Assembly (NCBI RefSeq): GCF_042885655.1
Contig: NZ_JBHVRO010000003.1
Span: 186,001 to 250,000, forward strand
Direction of reading: 5' to 3'
DNA length: 64,000 nucleotides
From: Psychrobacillus sp042885655
Lineage (GTDB): Bacteria; Bacillota; Bacilli; Bacillales_A; Planococcaceae
The notes under the pieces are model-generated. The model had not been told where the DNA came from and did no database searches. It worked only from the letters and a program-made list of their open reading frames with translations. A program made the position numbers and the translations under genes. Below are positions 23,997 through 32,333 of this stretch, piece after piece. Every line of letters begins with the position of its first letter. Position 1 is the first letter of the stretch.

Positions 23997-25034
23997 ATGG
24001 AAATGAAGAATATTAACATTGAAGAGCGTATGAAGCATTATAATGTGTCAGGTTTAAGCGTTACATTAATTGAAAATGGTCAAATCAAAAATACAGTTAA
24101 CTTTGGTTTGCTAGAGGCAGGAACTACTAAAAATGTAAATAGAAATTCTATTTTTAGTGCTTGTTCAATCAGTAAATTCCTAACAGGAATGCTAGTTTTG
24201 GAATTAACGGAACAAGGTCTTCTTGATTTAGATGAGGATGTAAACAAAAGGCTTGTATCGTGGAAAGTACCTGATACTGAATTAACTAAAAATAAAAGAG
24301 TTACATTACGAAACTTACTTAGTCATCAATCTGGAATTATAGACCCCGAAAATAGTTTTGCTGATCTTAATTCGATGTTAGGTATGCCCTCAATAGTTGA
24401 ATTATTAAATGGGAAAACACCTTATTGTAATTATCCAATTGAAGTGAAATATGAACCTGTGAGTCAATTTCACTATTCAGATGCAGGTTTTTGTATCATT
24501 CAGCAATTGATAGAAGATATTACTGAAAAATCGTTTAGGCAAGTTATGACCGAACAAATATTTGAACCATTAAAAATGGAAAACAGTACATTAGATACGA
24601 TAATCTCAGAAACGAAAAGAGATGATTTTTCTTGTGGTCATAACAAATACGGCGAATTAGTAGAAGGAAAATATCCTATATATCCTTACCCCGCTGCTTC
24701 TGGGCTATGGACAACTTCTTTTGATATAGCTCAATTGGTCATTGAATTAATGAATGCATTAAAAGGAGATAGTAAGATTGGAATTTCTACAAGTTTAGCA
24801 AAAGAAATGATAACACCACAGGGAGGAAAGGCGTGGACTGGGCTTGGTGTATTTTTAGAGGGATCGGAAAAAGAACTTGAAATTACATCACTAGGCTGGG
24901 GAGTAGGCTTTCAATGTATGTTGGCGGCTTTTCCAAATTTAGAGAAAGGTGCAGTCATAATGACAAATGCAGAGTTAGGTGTTCATCAAATGGAGGGGAT
25001 TATAGGAGAAATATATAAATCATTTATGTCTTAA
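23997..25034 (+). CDS. Serine hydrolase, class C beta-lactamase-like
   Basis: A 345-residue protein of the penicillin-binding/esterase fold. The nucleophile motif SxxK is SISK in FSACSISKFLTGM (about residues 50-62), the second motif is YSD in FHYSDAGF, and HQSG occurs in between. There is no signal peptide, so it acts in the cytoplasm, most likely as an esterase or peptidase rather than a true beta-lactamase. The start ATG 23997 follows TAGGAGG; a frame open from 23955 has no RBS. Confidence 0.87.
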   Translation: MEMKNINIEERMKHYNVSGLSVTLIENGQIKNTVNFGLLEAGTTKNVNRNSIFSACSISKFLTGMLVLELTEQGLLDLDEDVNKRLVSWKVPDTELTKNKRVTLRNLLSHQSGIIDPENSFADLNSMLGMPSIVELLNGKTPYCNYPIEVKYEPVSQFHYSDAGFCIIQQLIEDITEKSFRQVMTEQIFEPLKMENSTLDTIISETKRDDFSCGHNKYGELVEGKYPIYPYPAASGLWTTSFDIAQLVIELMNALKGDSKIGISTSLAKEMITPQGGKAWTGLGVFLEGSEKELEITSLGWGVGFQCMLAAFPNLEKGAVIMTNAELGVHQMEGIIGEIYKSFMS

Positions 25035-25066
25035 AAAACGTCAGTTTTGATAATGGGGTGAGATAG

Positions 25067-25480
25067 ATGCAGATAGCATTAGCCGATACAACATACGCAC
25101 CTCAAATCGTGTCTTTCTTCAAAAACAATTTAGATTGTAATAACAGCGGAATTTATTCTAAAGAGTTTTTATGCCCTCTCGGAATTAAAGCAGCTATAAG
25201 AAGAAAACAAATGATAGTGGGGATAGTCGATGGACAAGTAGTAGGAGCTTTTCGATTTTACAGAAAAAAAACAACCAATAGCATATCATTATATCAATTT
25301 GCTATAAATGAGGACTATCGTGGACAAGGGCTGTTAAAAAAGATGTTAAAAACTATAAATGACTTACCAATCCTTGCGTTATGTCCGTTCGAATCAAAAT
25401 TTAATGAATACTATTACAAGTCAGGTTGGCATCTACAAGAACAAGATACAGAATTTAAAGTCTGGGCTTTTAACGAATAA
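25067..25480 (+). CDS. GNAT family N-acetyltransferase
   Basis: A 137-residue GNAT protein with the acetyl-CoA motif INEDYRGQGLLKKMLK (about residues 85-100) and the C-terminal YYYKSGWHLQ element. The substrate is unknown. It follows the serine hydrolase by 32 bp with the RBS GGGGTGAGA, so the two may be co-transcribed. Confidence 0.82.
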   Translation: MQIALADTTYAPQIVSFFKNNLDCNNSGIYSKEFLCPLGIKAAIRRKQMIVGIVDGQVVGAFRFYRKKTTNSISLYQFAINEDYRGQGLLKKMLKTINDLPILALCPFESKFNEYYYKSGWHLQEQDTEFKVWAFNE

Positions 25481-25526
25481 AAATATTTTTATTACTTCTA
25501 TTCTAATAAGCTAAAATGCTTTCTTA

Positions 25527-25552
25527 TTAAACTAACCGGGTGCTTTAGTGAT
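25527..25552. repeat. Accessory-region palindromic repeat
   Basis: TTAAACTAA-CCGGGTGC-TTTAGTGAT: imperfect 9-bp arms with the GGGTGC centre. Confidence 0.55.
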
Positions 25553-25740
25553 ACAAGGAGCTGATAATATAGTTATTTATTCTTGTTCAACTAGCCGAAT
25601 TTTTATACAGTCAGAATAGAAAAGGTAAATTAAAAAAGATTACTTTTAATCAATTTGTAATAATGTGCCTAATTTCTATTGGGTCAATGATTTTAACAAT
25701 TGATTTTTGAGTCTAATGGGAAAAGGAATGTAGAGACGTT

Positions 25741-25766
25741 TTTCACTAAAGGGTGCTTTAGTGAAA
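25741..25766. repeat. Accessory-region palindromic repeat, perfect
   Basis: TTTCACTAAAG-GGTG-CTTTAGTGAAA: perfect 11-bp arms. No T-run follows, so it is not a standard terminator. The stretch 25570-25710 before it can be read as a short membrane-like fragment (...KKITFNQFVIMCLISIG...), perhaps a gene relic. Confidence 0.7.
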
Positions 25767-25840
25767 TATGAATGCTTAGGCAACTCTTTTTTGTTACTTT
25801 TTTTTATGAAATGACCACTAAATCCATAAAGGGGTGAACA

Positions 25841-26524
25841 ATATTCTATAAAAATATCGAATTTACTATTTTTACTCTTATGCTGGTATTAATATTAGTT
25901 GGCTGTAGTGATAATGATAAAAAAGATTATAATACTTCCGCTGAAATTGATGAAAGTACAAATCAAAATACACCTGTAGTCTCGGGAGATAGCAGCACAG
26001 AAGAGAATGTATTACAGGATTCCTACGAATATTTAGCTAATAATGAAGGGGAACTATCTATTCAGGATTCTGTAACGGCTTATGAAATATGTGTGAGAGC
26101 GCTGTCTGACTATTATAAGGCGGTCTGGAACGGCTCGGATATTGAATTGGGTACATTTATCGATAACGAAAACCTTAGACAGTATACACAAAAGAAAATT
26201 CAATCCAAATATGACGTGTATGGAAAATTTAATGAAAAGGTGCAAAATATTGAGATTAGCACTTGGGAAGTGGAGTATACTGATGATATGGATGGCGGTT
26301 TTCTCTATTTAAAATTACCTGCGGAAATTAAAAAGACTGTAGGTAGTTATGGTGAAGTCACTGAATTTCTCGTACGTAATGCAAACGGCAAGTTAGTCAT
26401 TGTTGATTGGTATACTGGTGCAAAAGATAGTTATGATTTCTTGGTACGTGGAGAAAATCTAACGATTGATAATCCTAATATTTGGGATGATAGTGAATGG
26501 GTAAAGAAGTTAAATAGTAAATAG
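25841..26524 (+). CDS. Lipoprotein, unknown function, with unusual ATA at the expected start
   Basis: From 25841 the frame reads FYKNIEFTIFTLMLVLILVG before the lipobox Cys, a normal lipoprotein signal, and the RBS GGGGTGA (25831-25837) is correctly spaced. The codon at the start position is ATA, not ATG. The first ATG (25880) would leave only MLVLILVGC, too short for a good signal and without an RBS. The mature part (about 205 residues) is acidic, with a Thr/Ser/Glu-rich linker and a domain with SDYYKAVWNGSD. Either ATA is used weakly or the gene is silenced. Family not recognised. Confidence 0.55.
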   Translation: MFYKNIEFTIFTLMLVLILVGCSDNDKKDYNTSAEIDESTNQNTPVVSGDSSTEENVLQDSYEYLANNEGELSIQDSVTAYEICVRALSDYYKAVWNGSDIELGTFIDNENLRQYTQKKIQSKYDVYGKFNEKVQNIEISTWEVEYTDDMDGGFLYLKLPAEIKKTVGSYGEVTEFLVRNANGKLVIVDWYTGAKDSYDFLVRGENLTIDNPNIWDDSEWVKKLNSK

Positions 26525-26635
26525 ATTGAATTATAAAGCCCAACTCTATAGTTAGTTATTTACAGCTAACTTAGCAAATCAAATTTAGTTAATGAAAGCC
26601 CAATATGAGACTTGCTACAAAACTAATTTCTATTA

Positions 26636-26662
26636 TTAAACTAAAGGGTGCCATAGTTGAAC
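26636..26662. repeat. Accessory-region palindromic repeat
   Basis: TTAAACTAAAG-GGTG-CCATAGTTGAA: imperfect arms with the same GGTG centre as the perfect copy at 25741. Confidence 0.55.
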
Positions 26663-26707
26663 AAAGAAGTTAGAAAAAATCATCTAAGATAAACGAACAT
26701 TAAAAGT

Positions 26708-26744
26708 AAAAGATCGATTCCTTAAAGGACTCGATCTTTTTTTT
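26708..26744 (+). terminator. Rho-independent terminator
   Basis: AAAGATCGA-TTCCTTAAAGGAC-TCGATCTTT followed by TTTTT. It lies 184 bp after the lipoprotein gene. Confidence 0.75.
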
Positions 26745-26752
26745 ATAAAGTT

Positions 26753-26902
26753 TTAATTGAAATCTTTTTTGTATAGTCTGAAAGCACTTATTGCACCTAC
26801 AAGGAATACAATCGCTTGGAATAGTATTAAGAACTGGCGAAAATGCTGGATAAATAGATGATGGTCACATCTCTCTGGTAATGGTCTAATATGAAAATCC
26901 AT
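26753..26902 (-). pseudogene. Fragment of a membrane protein
   Basis: A 49-codon frame ending in FLILFQAIVFLVGAISAFRL plus YKKDFN looks like the last membrane helix and basic tail of a larger membrane protein. It has no RBS, and a stop lies three codons before its ATG. It is probably a relic. The rest of the 26525-27032 gap shows no gene. Confidence 0.35.
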
Positions 26903-27032
26903 GATACGTTATGGCGTATGAAAGTTAACAGGCTTAGAGGAAGCACCTAAGTTCATTTAATTTTTATAAATTCTAAGAAGTTAATTGGATAAAATTTGAA
27001 ACGTTTATTCACCTTAAACGTATTAAAAAATA

Positions 27033-27689
27033 ATGTGCGGTATTAATGGAAGAACTGAATGTAATGTCATGGTGAAGAAAAATGGAGAGGTGTTTCGTGT
27101 GTTTTCTAATGAACAATTACAAGCCTTAATTGAAGGAAGAATTGTTGGGGACAAGTTTCCTTATAATACAAATAATGAGCAAGAAATTGAAGCACATATC
27201 AGACGGTTATTTTATAGAATAAACCGTATACCTAATTTAGTGTGTGAAGCAGAGTGGAATCATTTTGGAAGTGGATACGCTTCCTTTATTGAATTTTTTT
27301 GTTATCGAAAAGAAGATGTTACAGTTGTTGAAGAAAAGTATGGATTTCAAGAGATTAAGACAAATGGAATTATTATTGATATTTGTCGGCTAGCACCTGT
27401 AGCAATCATGGGCGAAGATGACAGATATAAAAAAGTTTGTATTGAGACAAAGGAGGTAGTTGGTGGGTTATATGGTACTATACTTGATGGTTCAAATCGA
27501 TTAGTTTTAAATGAGAAATTTAAATTAATTGCAGAACAATTGAAACAAGCGTTAAAAGAGTTTAAGTATGAACTATTAGAAGATGAAAAATTGAAGCAAC
27601 CATTATCAATTCAAACGAAAATACCAACAATCTATCGTAAACCTAAAGAGTATTTAGTGATGGATGCAATTTTTTACTGGGAGGATTAG
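27033..27689 (+). CDS. Hypothetical protein
   Basis: A 218-residue soluble protein with mixed alpha/beta character (FRVFSNEQLQALIEGRIVGD, NHFGSGYASFIEFFCY) and no signal or membrane segment. No family is recognised. The start is uncertain: ATG 27033 has no RBS, and ATG 27069 (MVKKNGEVF) is a second choice with only a weak one. The gene may be truncated at the 5' end. Confidence 0.6.
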   Translation: MCGINGRTECNVMVKKNGEVFRVFSNEQLQALIEGRIVGDKFPYNTNNEQEIEAHIRRLFYRINRIPNLVCEAEWNHFGSGYASFIEFFCYRKEDVTVVEEKYGFQEIKTNGIIIDICRLAPVAIMGEDDRYKKVCIETKEVVGGLYGTILDGSNRLVLNEKFKLIAEQLKQALKEFKYELLEDEKLKQPLSIQTKIPTIYRKPKEYLVMDAIFYWED

Positions 27690-27756
27690 ATATTTAATTT
27701 CTAAATAACATTCCAGAATAGGAAAAGCATATTGTGGTAAGAAACATCTCCTTTCT

Positions 27757-27834
27757 TCTTTAATAAAAGGGGGCAGGAGTTGAAGAGCAATAAATAGTTT
27801 CTTATTGTGCTGACGGGCAAGTTAGTTGAAGAAG
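27757..27834. repeat. Two adjacent degenerate palindromic repeats
   Basis: CTTTAATAAAAGGGGGCAGG plus AGTTGAAGAGC (27757-27788), then TATTGTGCTGACGGGCAAG plus TTAGTTGAAGAA (27803-27833). The right arms are kept better than the left ones. Confidence 0.4.
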
Positions 27835-27893
27835 TATTATTCATTTAGTTATGTATTATTAGAAGAAAGTTTTGATTTAATTGGAGGTTTAAT

Positions 27894-28487
27894 TTGATAA
27901 ACATACAAAGTAACTCAAACAAATTAATCATAGTAGTACATGAAATTTATGGGGTTAACCAGCATATGAATAAATTTTGCCATTCATTATCAGAAAGAGG
28001 CTTTGATGTTATTTGTCCCAACTTATTAGAAAAAGTAGGACCTTTTGAATATTCATTTGAAGAAATTGCTTATCGAAATTTTATGGAGAATATCGGGTTT
28101 ATTAATGCGGCAGATAAAATTAAACGAGTATTGCAAGATATTAAAGATCAATATGAAAAAGTCTTTATTGTTGGATTTAGTGTTGGGGCAACCACTGCAT
28201 GGTTATGTAGTGAAGAAAATGATATCGATGGAATTGTTGGCTACTATGGTTCGCGAATTAGAAACTATCTAGAGATTGAACCTTTATGTTCAACAATGCT
28301 TTTCTTTCCTGAAAGTGAGAAATCATTTAATGTCGACGAATTAATTCCATACTTAGAAAAAAAGAATATCGAGATACATAAAATTCATGGAGAACATGGA
28401 TTTAGTGACCCATACAATTCAAAGTATAATGTAAAATCTGCACAAGAATCTTTTGGCATAATGGTTGATTTTTTATCGAAACACTAA
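27894..28487 (+). CDS. Dienelactone hydrolase family protein
   Basis: A 197-residue alpha/beta hydrolase. The elements of the DLH triad are HEIYGVN (Glu about 18), the nucleophile elbow GFSVGATTAW (Ser about 100, where classical DLH has Cys) and HGEHGFSDPYN (His near 165). It is a short esterase-like enzyme; the substrate is unknown. The TTG start follows GGAGGT. Confidence 0.82.
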   Translation: MINIQSNSNKLIIVVHEIYGVNQHMNKFCHSLSERGFDVICPNLLEKVGPFEYSFEEIAYRNFMENIGFINAADKIKRVLQDIKDQYEKVFIVGFSVGATTAWLCSEENDIDGIVGYYGSRIRNYLEIEPLCSTMLFFPESEKSFNVDELIPYLEKKNIEIHKIHGEHGFSDPYNSKYNVKSAQESFGIMVDFLSKH

Positions 28488-28674
28488 TTCATGAAATACA
28501 GATGCTGATGATTTAGCACTTTAAGGCAATATTTTTTGCAGTGAAGAATTTCACATAATTAAACAAGAGATATCGAAATTCCAATCTTTTTTATATCGCA
28601 TTTGAATGGTGCAGGAAATTAATAAGGAAAAATACCGTATTATAAGGAATGAAATCTATTGATTTTTTTAAATT

Positions 28675-28700
28675 AAAAAGTCATTTTAAGGTGACTTTTA
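28675..28700 (-). terminator. Rho-independent terminator
   Basis: On the minus strand AAAAGTCA-CCTTAAAA-TGACTTTT is followed by TAATTT, just after the stop of the gene at 28705. Confidence 0.6.
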
Positions 28701-28704
28701 AGAA

Positions 28705-29250
28705 TTAATTGACTTTATAACCCTTTTTTCCTAACCAATGAGCAAATAAAACAAGAGGAATTATAAGAAAACCAAAAGGTAGACTTATAATAATAATCTT
28801 CCACGTTATGACTTCACTTACTAACAAAGCTTTATATAACACTAAACTGTATGGAAGTATGATTATTAACGACGTTATCGCTCCTGGAGTTATGGAACGG
28901 AAAAATATTGCTTGTTCAATATGGGTAAATGCATGGATGAAAAAAGTTAATGTTACTGCTGTAAAAAGATAGATATTAGCAAATACTCCGTGAGTTAAGT
29001 ATTGGTTGGCCATAATTGTAGAAATGCTAACAAATAAAAATATAATTAATACTGCAAAAGCAAATTGTGCAGTGGACATGGAAAATTGTTTAACTACTCG
29101 ATCAGCTAATTTTTTGGGTAATCTTTTATAAACTTCGTGCCTATTCTTATTTAGCCAATTTTCTACCATAATAATTTCTTCGAAGTCATGAAAAATAAAT
29201 AAAATAGGAAACAACCAAATAAGAGTTTGAACATTTATCCATAGATCCAT
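28705..29250 (-). CDS. HXXEE domain membrane protein
   Basis: A 181-residue protein with five membrane helices. The HXXEE signature is FHDFEEI (about residues 20-26), with a second conserved H-E pair in FFIHAFTHIEQA. The arrangement of His and Glu in helices suggests a metal-dependent membrane protein, but the family has no defined function. It is transcribed alone and opposite to its neighbours. Confidence 0.8.
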   Translation of the reverse strand: MDLWINVQTLIWLFPILFIFHDFEEIIMVENWLNKNRHEVYKRLPKKLADRVVKQFSMSTAQFAFAVLIIFLFVSISTIMANQYLTHGVFANIYLFTAVTLTFFIHAFTHIEQAIFFRSITPGAITSLIIILPYSLVLYKALLVSEVITWKIIIISLPFGFLIIPLVLFAHWLGKKGYKVN

Positions 29251-29423
29251 ACTTCTACCTCTTTCATTGATATTTGTACTCAGTTTAAAATATGAAATTT
29301 TATAACTATTTACCTATCTTTAATTATGTAGTTATATATTGAAAGTGTAATTGAAAAAGCTCCTTGGTTTGAAGGTGCGAACTAGGGATTATTTATAAAA
29401 TGTGAGAAAGGTTGTGGAGTTAT

Positions 29424-30098
29424 TTGAGAGATTATAAAGCAATGCTATTTGATTTAGATGATACCTTACTTAATAGAGATCAGGCAGTAGATAAGATGTT
29501 TTTAATTATTTTAGAAAAGTGTTATGAGGATATTAAACATTCAGTAAAAAACGAAATGCTTAAAAAATTTAAAGAATATGATAAAAGTAGCTATGGCAAT
29601 AATGATAAAATAAAAGTTTTGGAATCATTATTTGATGAATTTCCACCAAAATATAGATTGCCACGCAATTACATTCAAGATTTTTGGAATAATAATTTTC
29701 CTCATTGTTTTTCTATAAACCAAAATATTATAAATATAGTAAATTCTATAAAAATGTATGTTAAAGTTGGAATTATAACAAACGGCTCAACTCATAGACA
29801 AAAAACCAAAATAATTAACACTAATTTAAATAGTTGTTTTGATATAATAATTATTTCTGAAGAAGTGGGATTTAGTAAACCTGACAAACGCATATTTGAT
29901 TTAGCATTAAATAAGCTTAATGTGCAACCGGAAGAGGTATTATTCGTTGGAGATGACATAGAAAAGGATATTGGTGGTTGTCAAAATGCAAATATAAAGG
30001 GCATATGGTTCAATCCTCATATGATAAAGAATGATTCCGAAATAAAACCATATGCCGAGATCAATTCTTTTGATCGATTATTAAGTTATATTGAATAA
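29424..30098 (+). CDS. HAD-superfamily hydrolase
   Basis: About 224 residues with all HAD motifs: MLFDLDDTLLN (nucleophile Asp), IITNGSTHRQ (motif II), EEVGFSKPD (motif III Lys) and VLFVGDDIEKDIGG (motif IV). It resembles YjjG/YfnB-type phosphatases of nucleotides or sugar phosphates. Its codon use is more AT-rich than its neighbours. The start TTG 29424 after TGTGGAG is preferred; TTG 29412 directly abuts AAAGG. Confidence 0.85.
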   Translation: MRDYKAMLFDLDDTLLNRDQAVDKMFLIILEKCYEDIKHSVKNEMLKKFKEYDKSSYGNNDKIKVLESLFDEFPPKYRLPRNYIQDFWNNNFPHCFSINQNIINIVNSIKMYVKVGIITNGSTHRQKTKIINTNLNSCFDIIIISEEVGFSKPDKRIFDLALNKLNVQPEEVLFVGDDIEKDIGGCQNANIKGIWFNPHMIKNDSEIKPYAEINSFDRLLSYIE

Positions 30099-30191
30099 TT
30101 AGCATAATCAGAAGTTGTTTTACTTCACAATATTTTTATAATAAGTAAAAACAATAATAATGATTATCGAAAAGATGTGTAATGACTAAAT

Positions 30192-30259
30192 CGTTGTTGG
30201 ACTAACGAGTGCTTCGTATTATAAGGTTAACCAGATTTAACTGGTTGACCTTATTTTTA
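30192..30259 (+). terminator. Degenerate palindromic repeat plus Rho-independent terminator
   Basis: TTGTTGGACTAACGAGTGCT (30194-30213) resembles the accessory-region repeat. It is followed by AAGGTTAACCAG-ATTTAA-CTGGTTGACCTT (30223-30252, one mismatch) and ATTTTTAT. The rest of 30099-30488 has one more short stem, GAGTTG/CAACTC near 30373-30395, and no gene. Confidence 0.65.
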
Positions 30260-30488
30260 TAGGATTTAATATATCAGTAGCCAGGGTTATTTATTTCAAC
30301 AAAAGTCTTCATGAATAGTGGATCTGAATTTTTGGAAAAACAGGAATATTAAAAACACTGCTTTTAATTAAACATTACTAGAGTTGGACGTCTATTCAAC
30401 TCCTTTTCCATTTTATTTTTTCAAATTGTGCATCCTAAGTAGCCTCACCTTCGCCTAAAAGGTAGAAACAAAAAAGGGGGTTTTCCTC

Positions 30489-31043
30489 ATGGACCAGGAA
30501 ACACTGATGACACGGATCCGGAACGGCGAGGACGAAGCTTTCGCTCAACTAGTCAACCCCTTGATTGAAAAGGGGTATAGGACTAGTTTCAGTATCCTCA
30601 AGTCGAAGGAACAGGCAGAAGAGGTTGTCCAAAATGCGTTGATTGAGGTATATCGGAACATTATGAGTGGAAAGGATATCACCTATTTCAACACCTGGTT
30701 CTATAAACTGGTCTCCCACCGCTCAATCGATGCTTGGAGAAAGAATGACCGCCTGAAGGAATCACCACTTGAAATCGATGTGCTGACAGACAAACATGAC
30801 GTGATGGAAAGTGTGCTAAAAGAGGAAACCGAAAACGAGATTAAAAAGGGCATATCATCTCTTGATAACAGTGACTACCAGAACGTCCTCATCCTCTACT
30901 ATTACCAAGAGCAAGCAATCCAAGAAATATCAGACTTGCTGGGACTGAAAAGTTCGACGGTCAAATCCCACCTTCGCAGGGCGAGGAATGCTCTAAAAAA
31001 AAGGTTGATCGAAAATCAGTTGATAGAGGTGAATTCACAATGA
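30489..31043 (+). CDS. ECF-type RNA polymerase sigma factor
   Basis: A 184-residue sigma-70 family protein: region 2 (AEEVVQNALIEVYRNI ... FNTWFYKLVSHRSIDAWRK, about residues 42-92) and region 4 (YQNVLILYYYQEQAIQEISD, continuing LLGLKSSTVKSHLRRARNAL, about 134-172). It directs transcription of a stress regulon. The gene overlaps its anti-sigma partner by 4 bp (ATGA). The first 150 bp have clearly more G and C than the neighbouring genes, which hints at transfer. The RBS AAAGGGGG is strong. Confidence 0.92.
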   Translation: MDQETLMTRIRNGEDEAFAQLVNPLIEKGYRTSFSILKSKEQAEEVVQNALIEVYRNIMSGKDITYFNTWFYKLVSHRSIDAWRKNDRLKESPLEIDVLTDKHDVMESVLKEETENEIKKGISSLDNSDYQNVLILYYYQEQAIQEISDLLGLKSSTVKSHLRRARNALKKRLIENQLIEVNSQ

Positions 31044-32074
31044 AGATCGATGAATCGTTGAAGAAAGAAATCGAAGAAGAGATGGAAAAAATCCAGGCAC
31101 CATCTTCCATGTACGAATTTGTCAAAAATATTAAGGAAGAGTCAGAAAAGAGAGCGGATTTTGAAGAGTCGAAAGGAAGAAAAAGAGCTTGGAGGAAATC
31201 CCAGTTTGCGGTTGCAGCGGTTATCAGTCTTGGGATCCTAACGGGTTCCGCATTCCTGAATCCAACTATGGCGGAAGTAGTATCAAAAATCCCGTATCTA
31301 GGACAAGTATTCCATAAACCGATACATGAAGTAATTGCAGAAGCGTTGGAGAAAGAAGGGTATAAACCAGCAGGTATCGGCATGGGAATGTCGGGACAGA
31401 AGGCACACTTTGACATACGGCTGAAGGGAACGGAACAATACGTCAATCAAGAAAAAGACAGAGTTTTAAATATTTTGACTGAAATTTTGGAAAAAAGAGG
31501 GTATGATAACTACGAGTTAATGGTTTCTGACACGAATGAGGGATCTCCCGCGCTAAAAAAGATAGATAAACTAAGGAAGGAACTAGGCGAGAAGTTAATG
31601 TCGGACTTGCAGGAAGCAGGATACCCGATTATGAATGTTAACGCATATAACCCTGTAGTCAATGTGTATATCCCGATTGCCGATGAAGCTAAGAAAGTAG
31701 ATATCTACAAGGCCGCGATTGAACTTTTGAAAGCAAATGGTTCACCGAAACAAGTACAGGTTATAACTCGAGACGTTACGGAAGAAGAACTTAAGATTCA
31801 GTGGATGCCCGTCATAAGGAGCATTGAAGAAGAGTTTTTCCTGAAAAAAGAGTATCAGGTAGAAGACATTAGATATTCCTATAAGCCTGAAAAAGTGTCT
31901 ATTACCATCATAACTAAAATGAAATCATCGGATGCAGAGACTAAAGAGACGGTAAACAAGATCCGAAAAGAAATTACTGAGTTCCTGGATAGTGAAGAAG
32001 TAAAAACAAAGATAGAAAATCTGAAATATGAGCTAATTGTCCAAGACAAGAACGGCAATGATTTTCCGTTTTAA
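31040..32074 (+). CDS. Membrane-anchored anti-sigma factor, DUF4030-like
   Basis: A 344-residue protein: a cytoplasmic N-terminal part (1-55, rich in Glu and Lys), one membrane helix (FAVAAVISLGILTGSAFL, about 56-73) and a large outer domain of about 270 residues. The outer part has a repeated alpha/beta pattern (ILTEILEKRGYDNYELMV, AIELLKANGSPKQVQVITRD). The position and coupling to the ECF sigma gene identify it as the anti-sigma factor. The outer domain looks like DUF4030 proteins of the B. cereus group; that match is tentative. Confidence 0.8.
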   Translation: MKIDESLKKEIEEEMEKIQAPSSMYEFVKNIKEESEKRADFEESKGRKRAWRKSQFAVAAVISLGILTGSAFLNPTMAEVVSKIPYLGQVFHKPIHEVIAEALEKEGYKPAGIGMGMSGQKAHFDIRLKGTEQYVNQEKDRVLNILTEILEKRGYDNYELMVSDTNEGSPALKKIDKLRKELGEKLMSDLQEAGYPIMNVNAYNPVVNVYIPIADEAKKVDIYKAAIELLKANGSPKQVQVITRDVTEEELKIQWMPVIRSIEEEFFLKKEYQVEDIRYSYKPEKVSITIITKMKSSDAETKETVNKIRKEITEFLDSEEVKTKIENLKYELIVQDKNGNDFPF

Positions 32075-32152
32075 AGACCAAGCAAATTACACCCGCAAAT
32101 TATTGTGATGTCTCATACTCATAGAAAAGGTATGCTAGCAAGGAGTGACATA

Positions 32153-32264
32153 TTGAAAAAGTTTGTTTTATTCCCATGCTATTCTCTTATTAATAACTTT
32201 AATTGGCTGTGTGCATAAATCCAATGTAAAAGTTTATTTGCTCATGCTATTACAGCTACCTTAA
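32153..32264 (+). pseudogene. Frameshifted lipoprotein remnant
   Basis: A good RBS (AAGGAG, 32140-32145) and TTG start give MKKFVLF. One frame over, the sequence continues AILLLITLIGCVHKSNVKVY, with the lipobox LIGC, and stops after about 37 codons. Removing one C from TTCCCATG restores a single signal peptide. It is a broken and shortened lipoprotein gene. Confidence 0.5.
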
Positions 32265-32333
32265 AGGGCTTACCTTCTTCATACTGATACTAATTTTTTG
32301 GTGATTGATAAATAACTGATAGAGGGGTATTAA

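Noticed and set aside
23997..25034. True beta-lactamase conferring drug resistance
   Set aside because: It has the SxxK/YxD fold motifs but no signal peptide, so it would not meet beta-lactams outside the cell. An esterase-type hydrolase is more likely.
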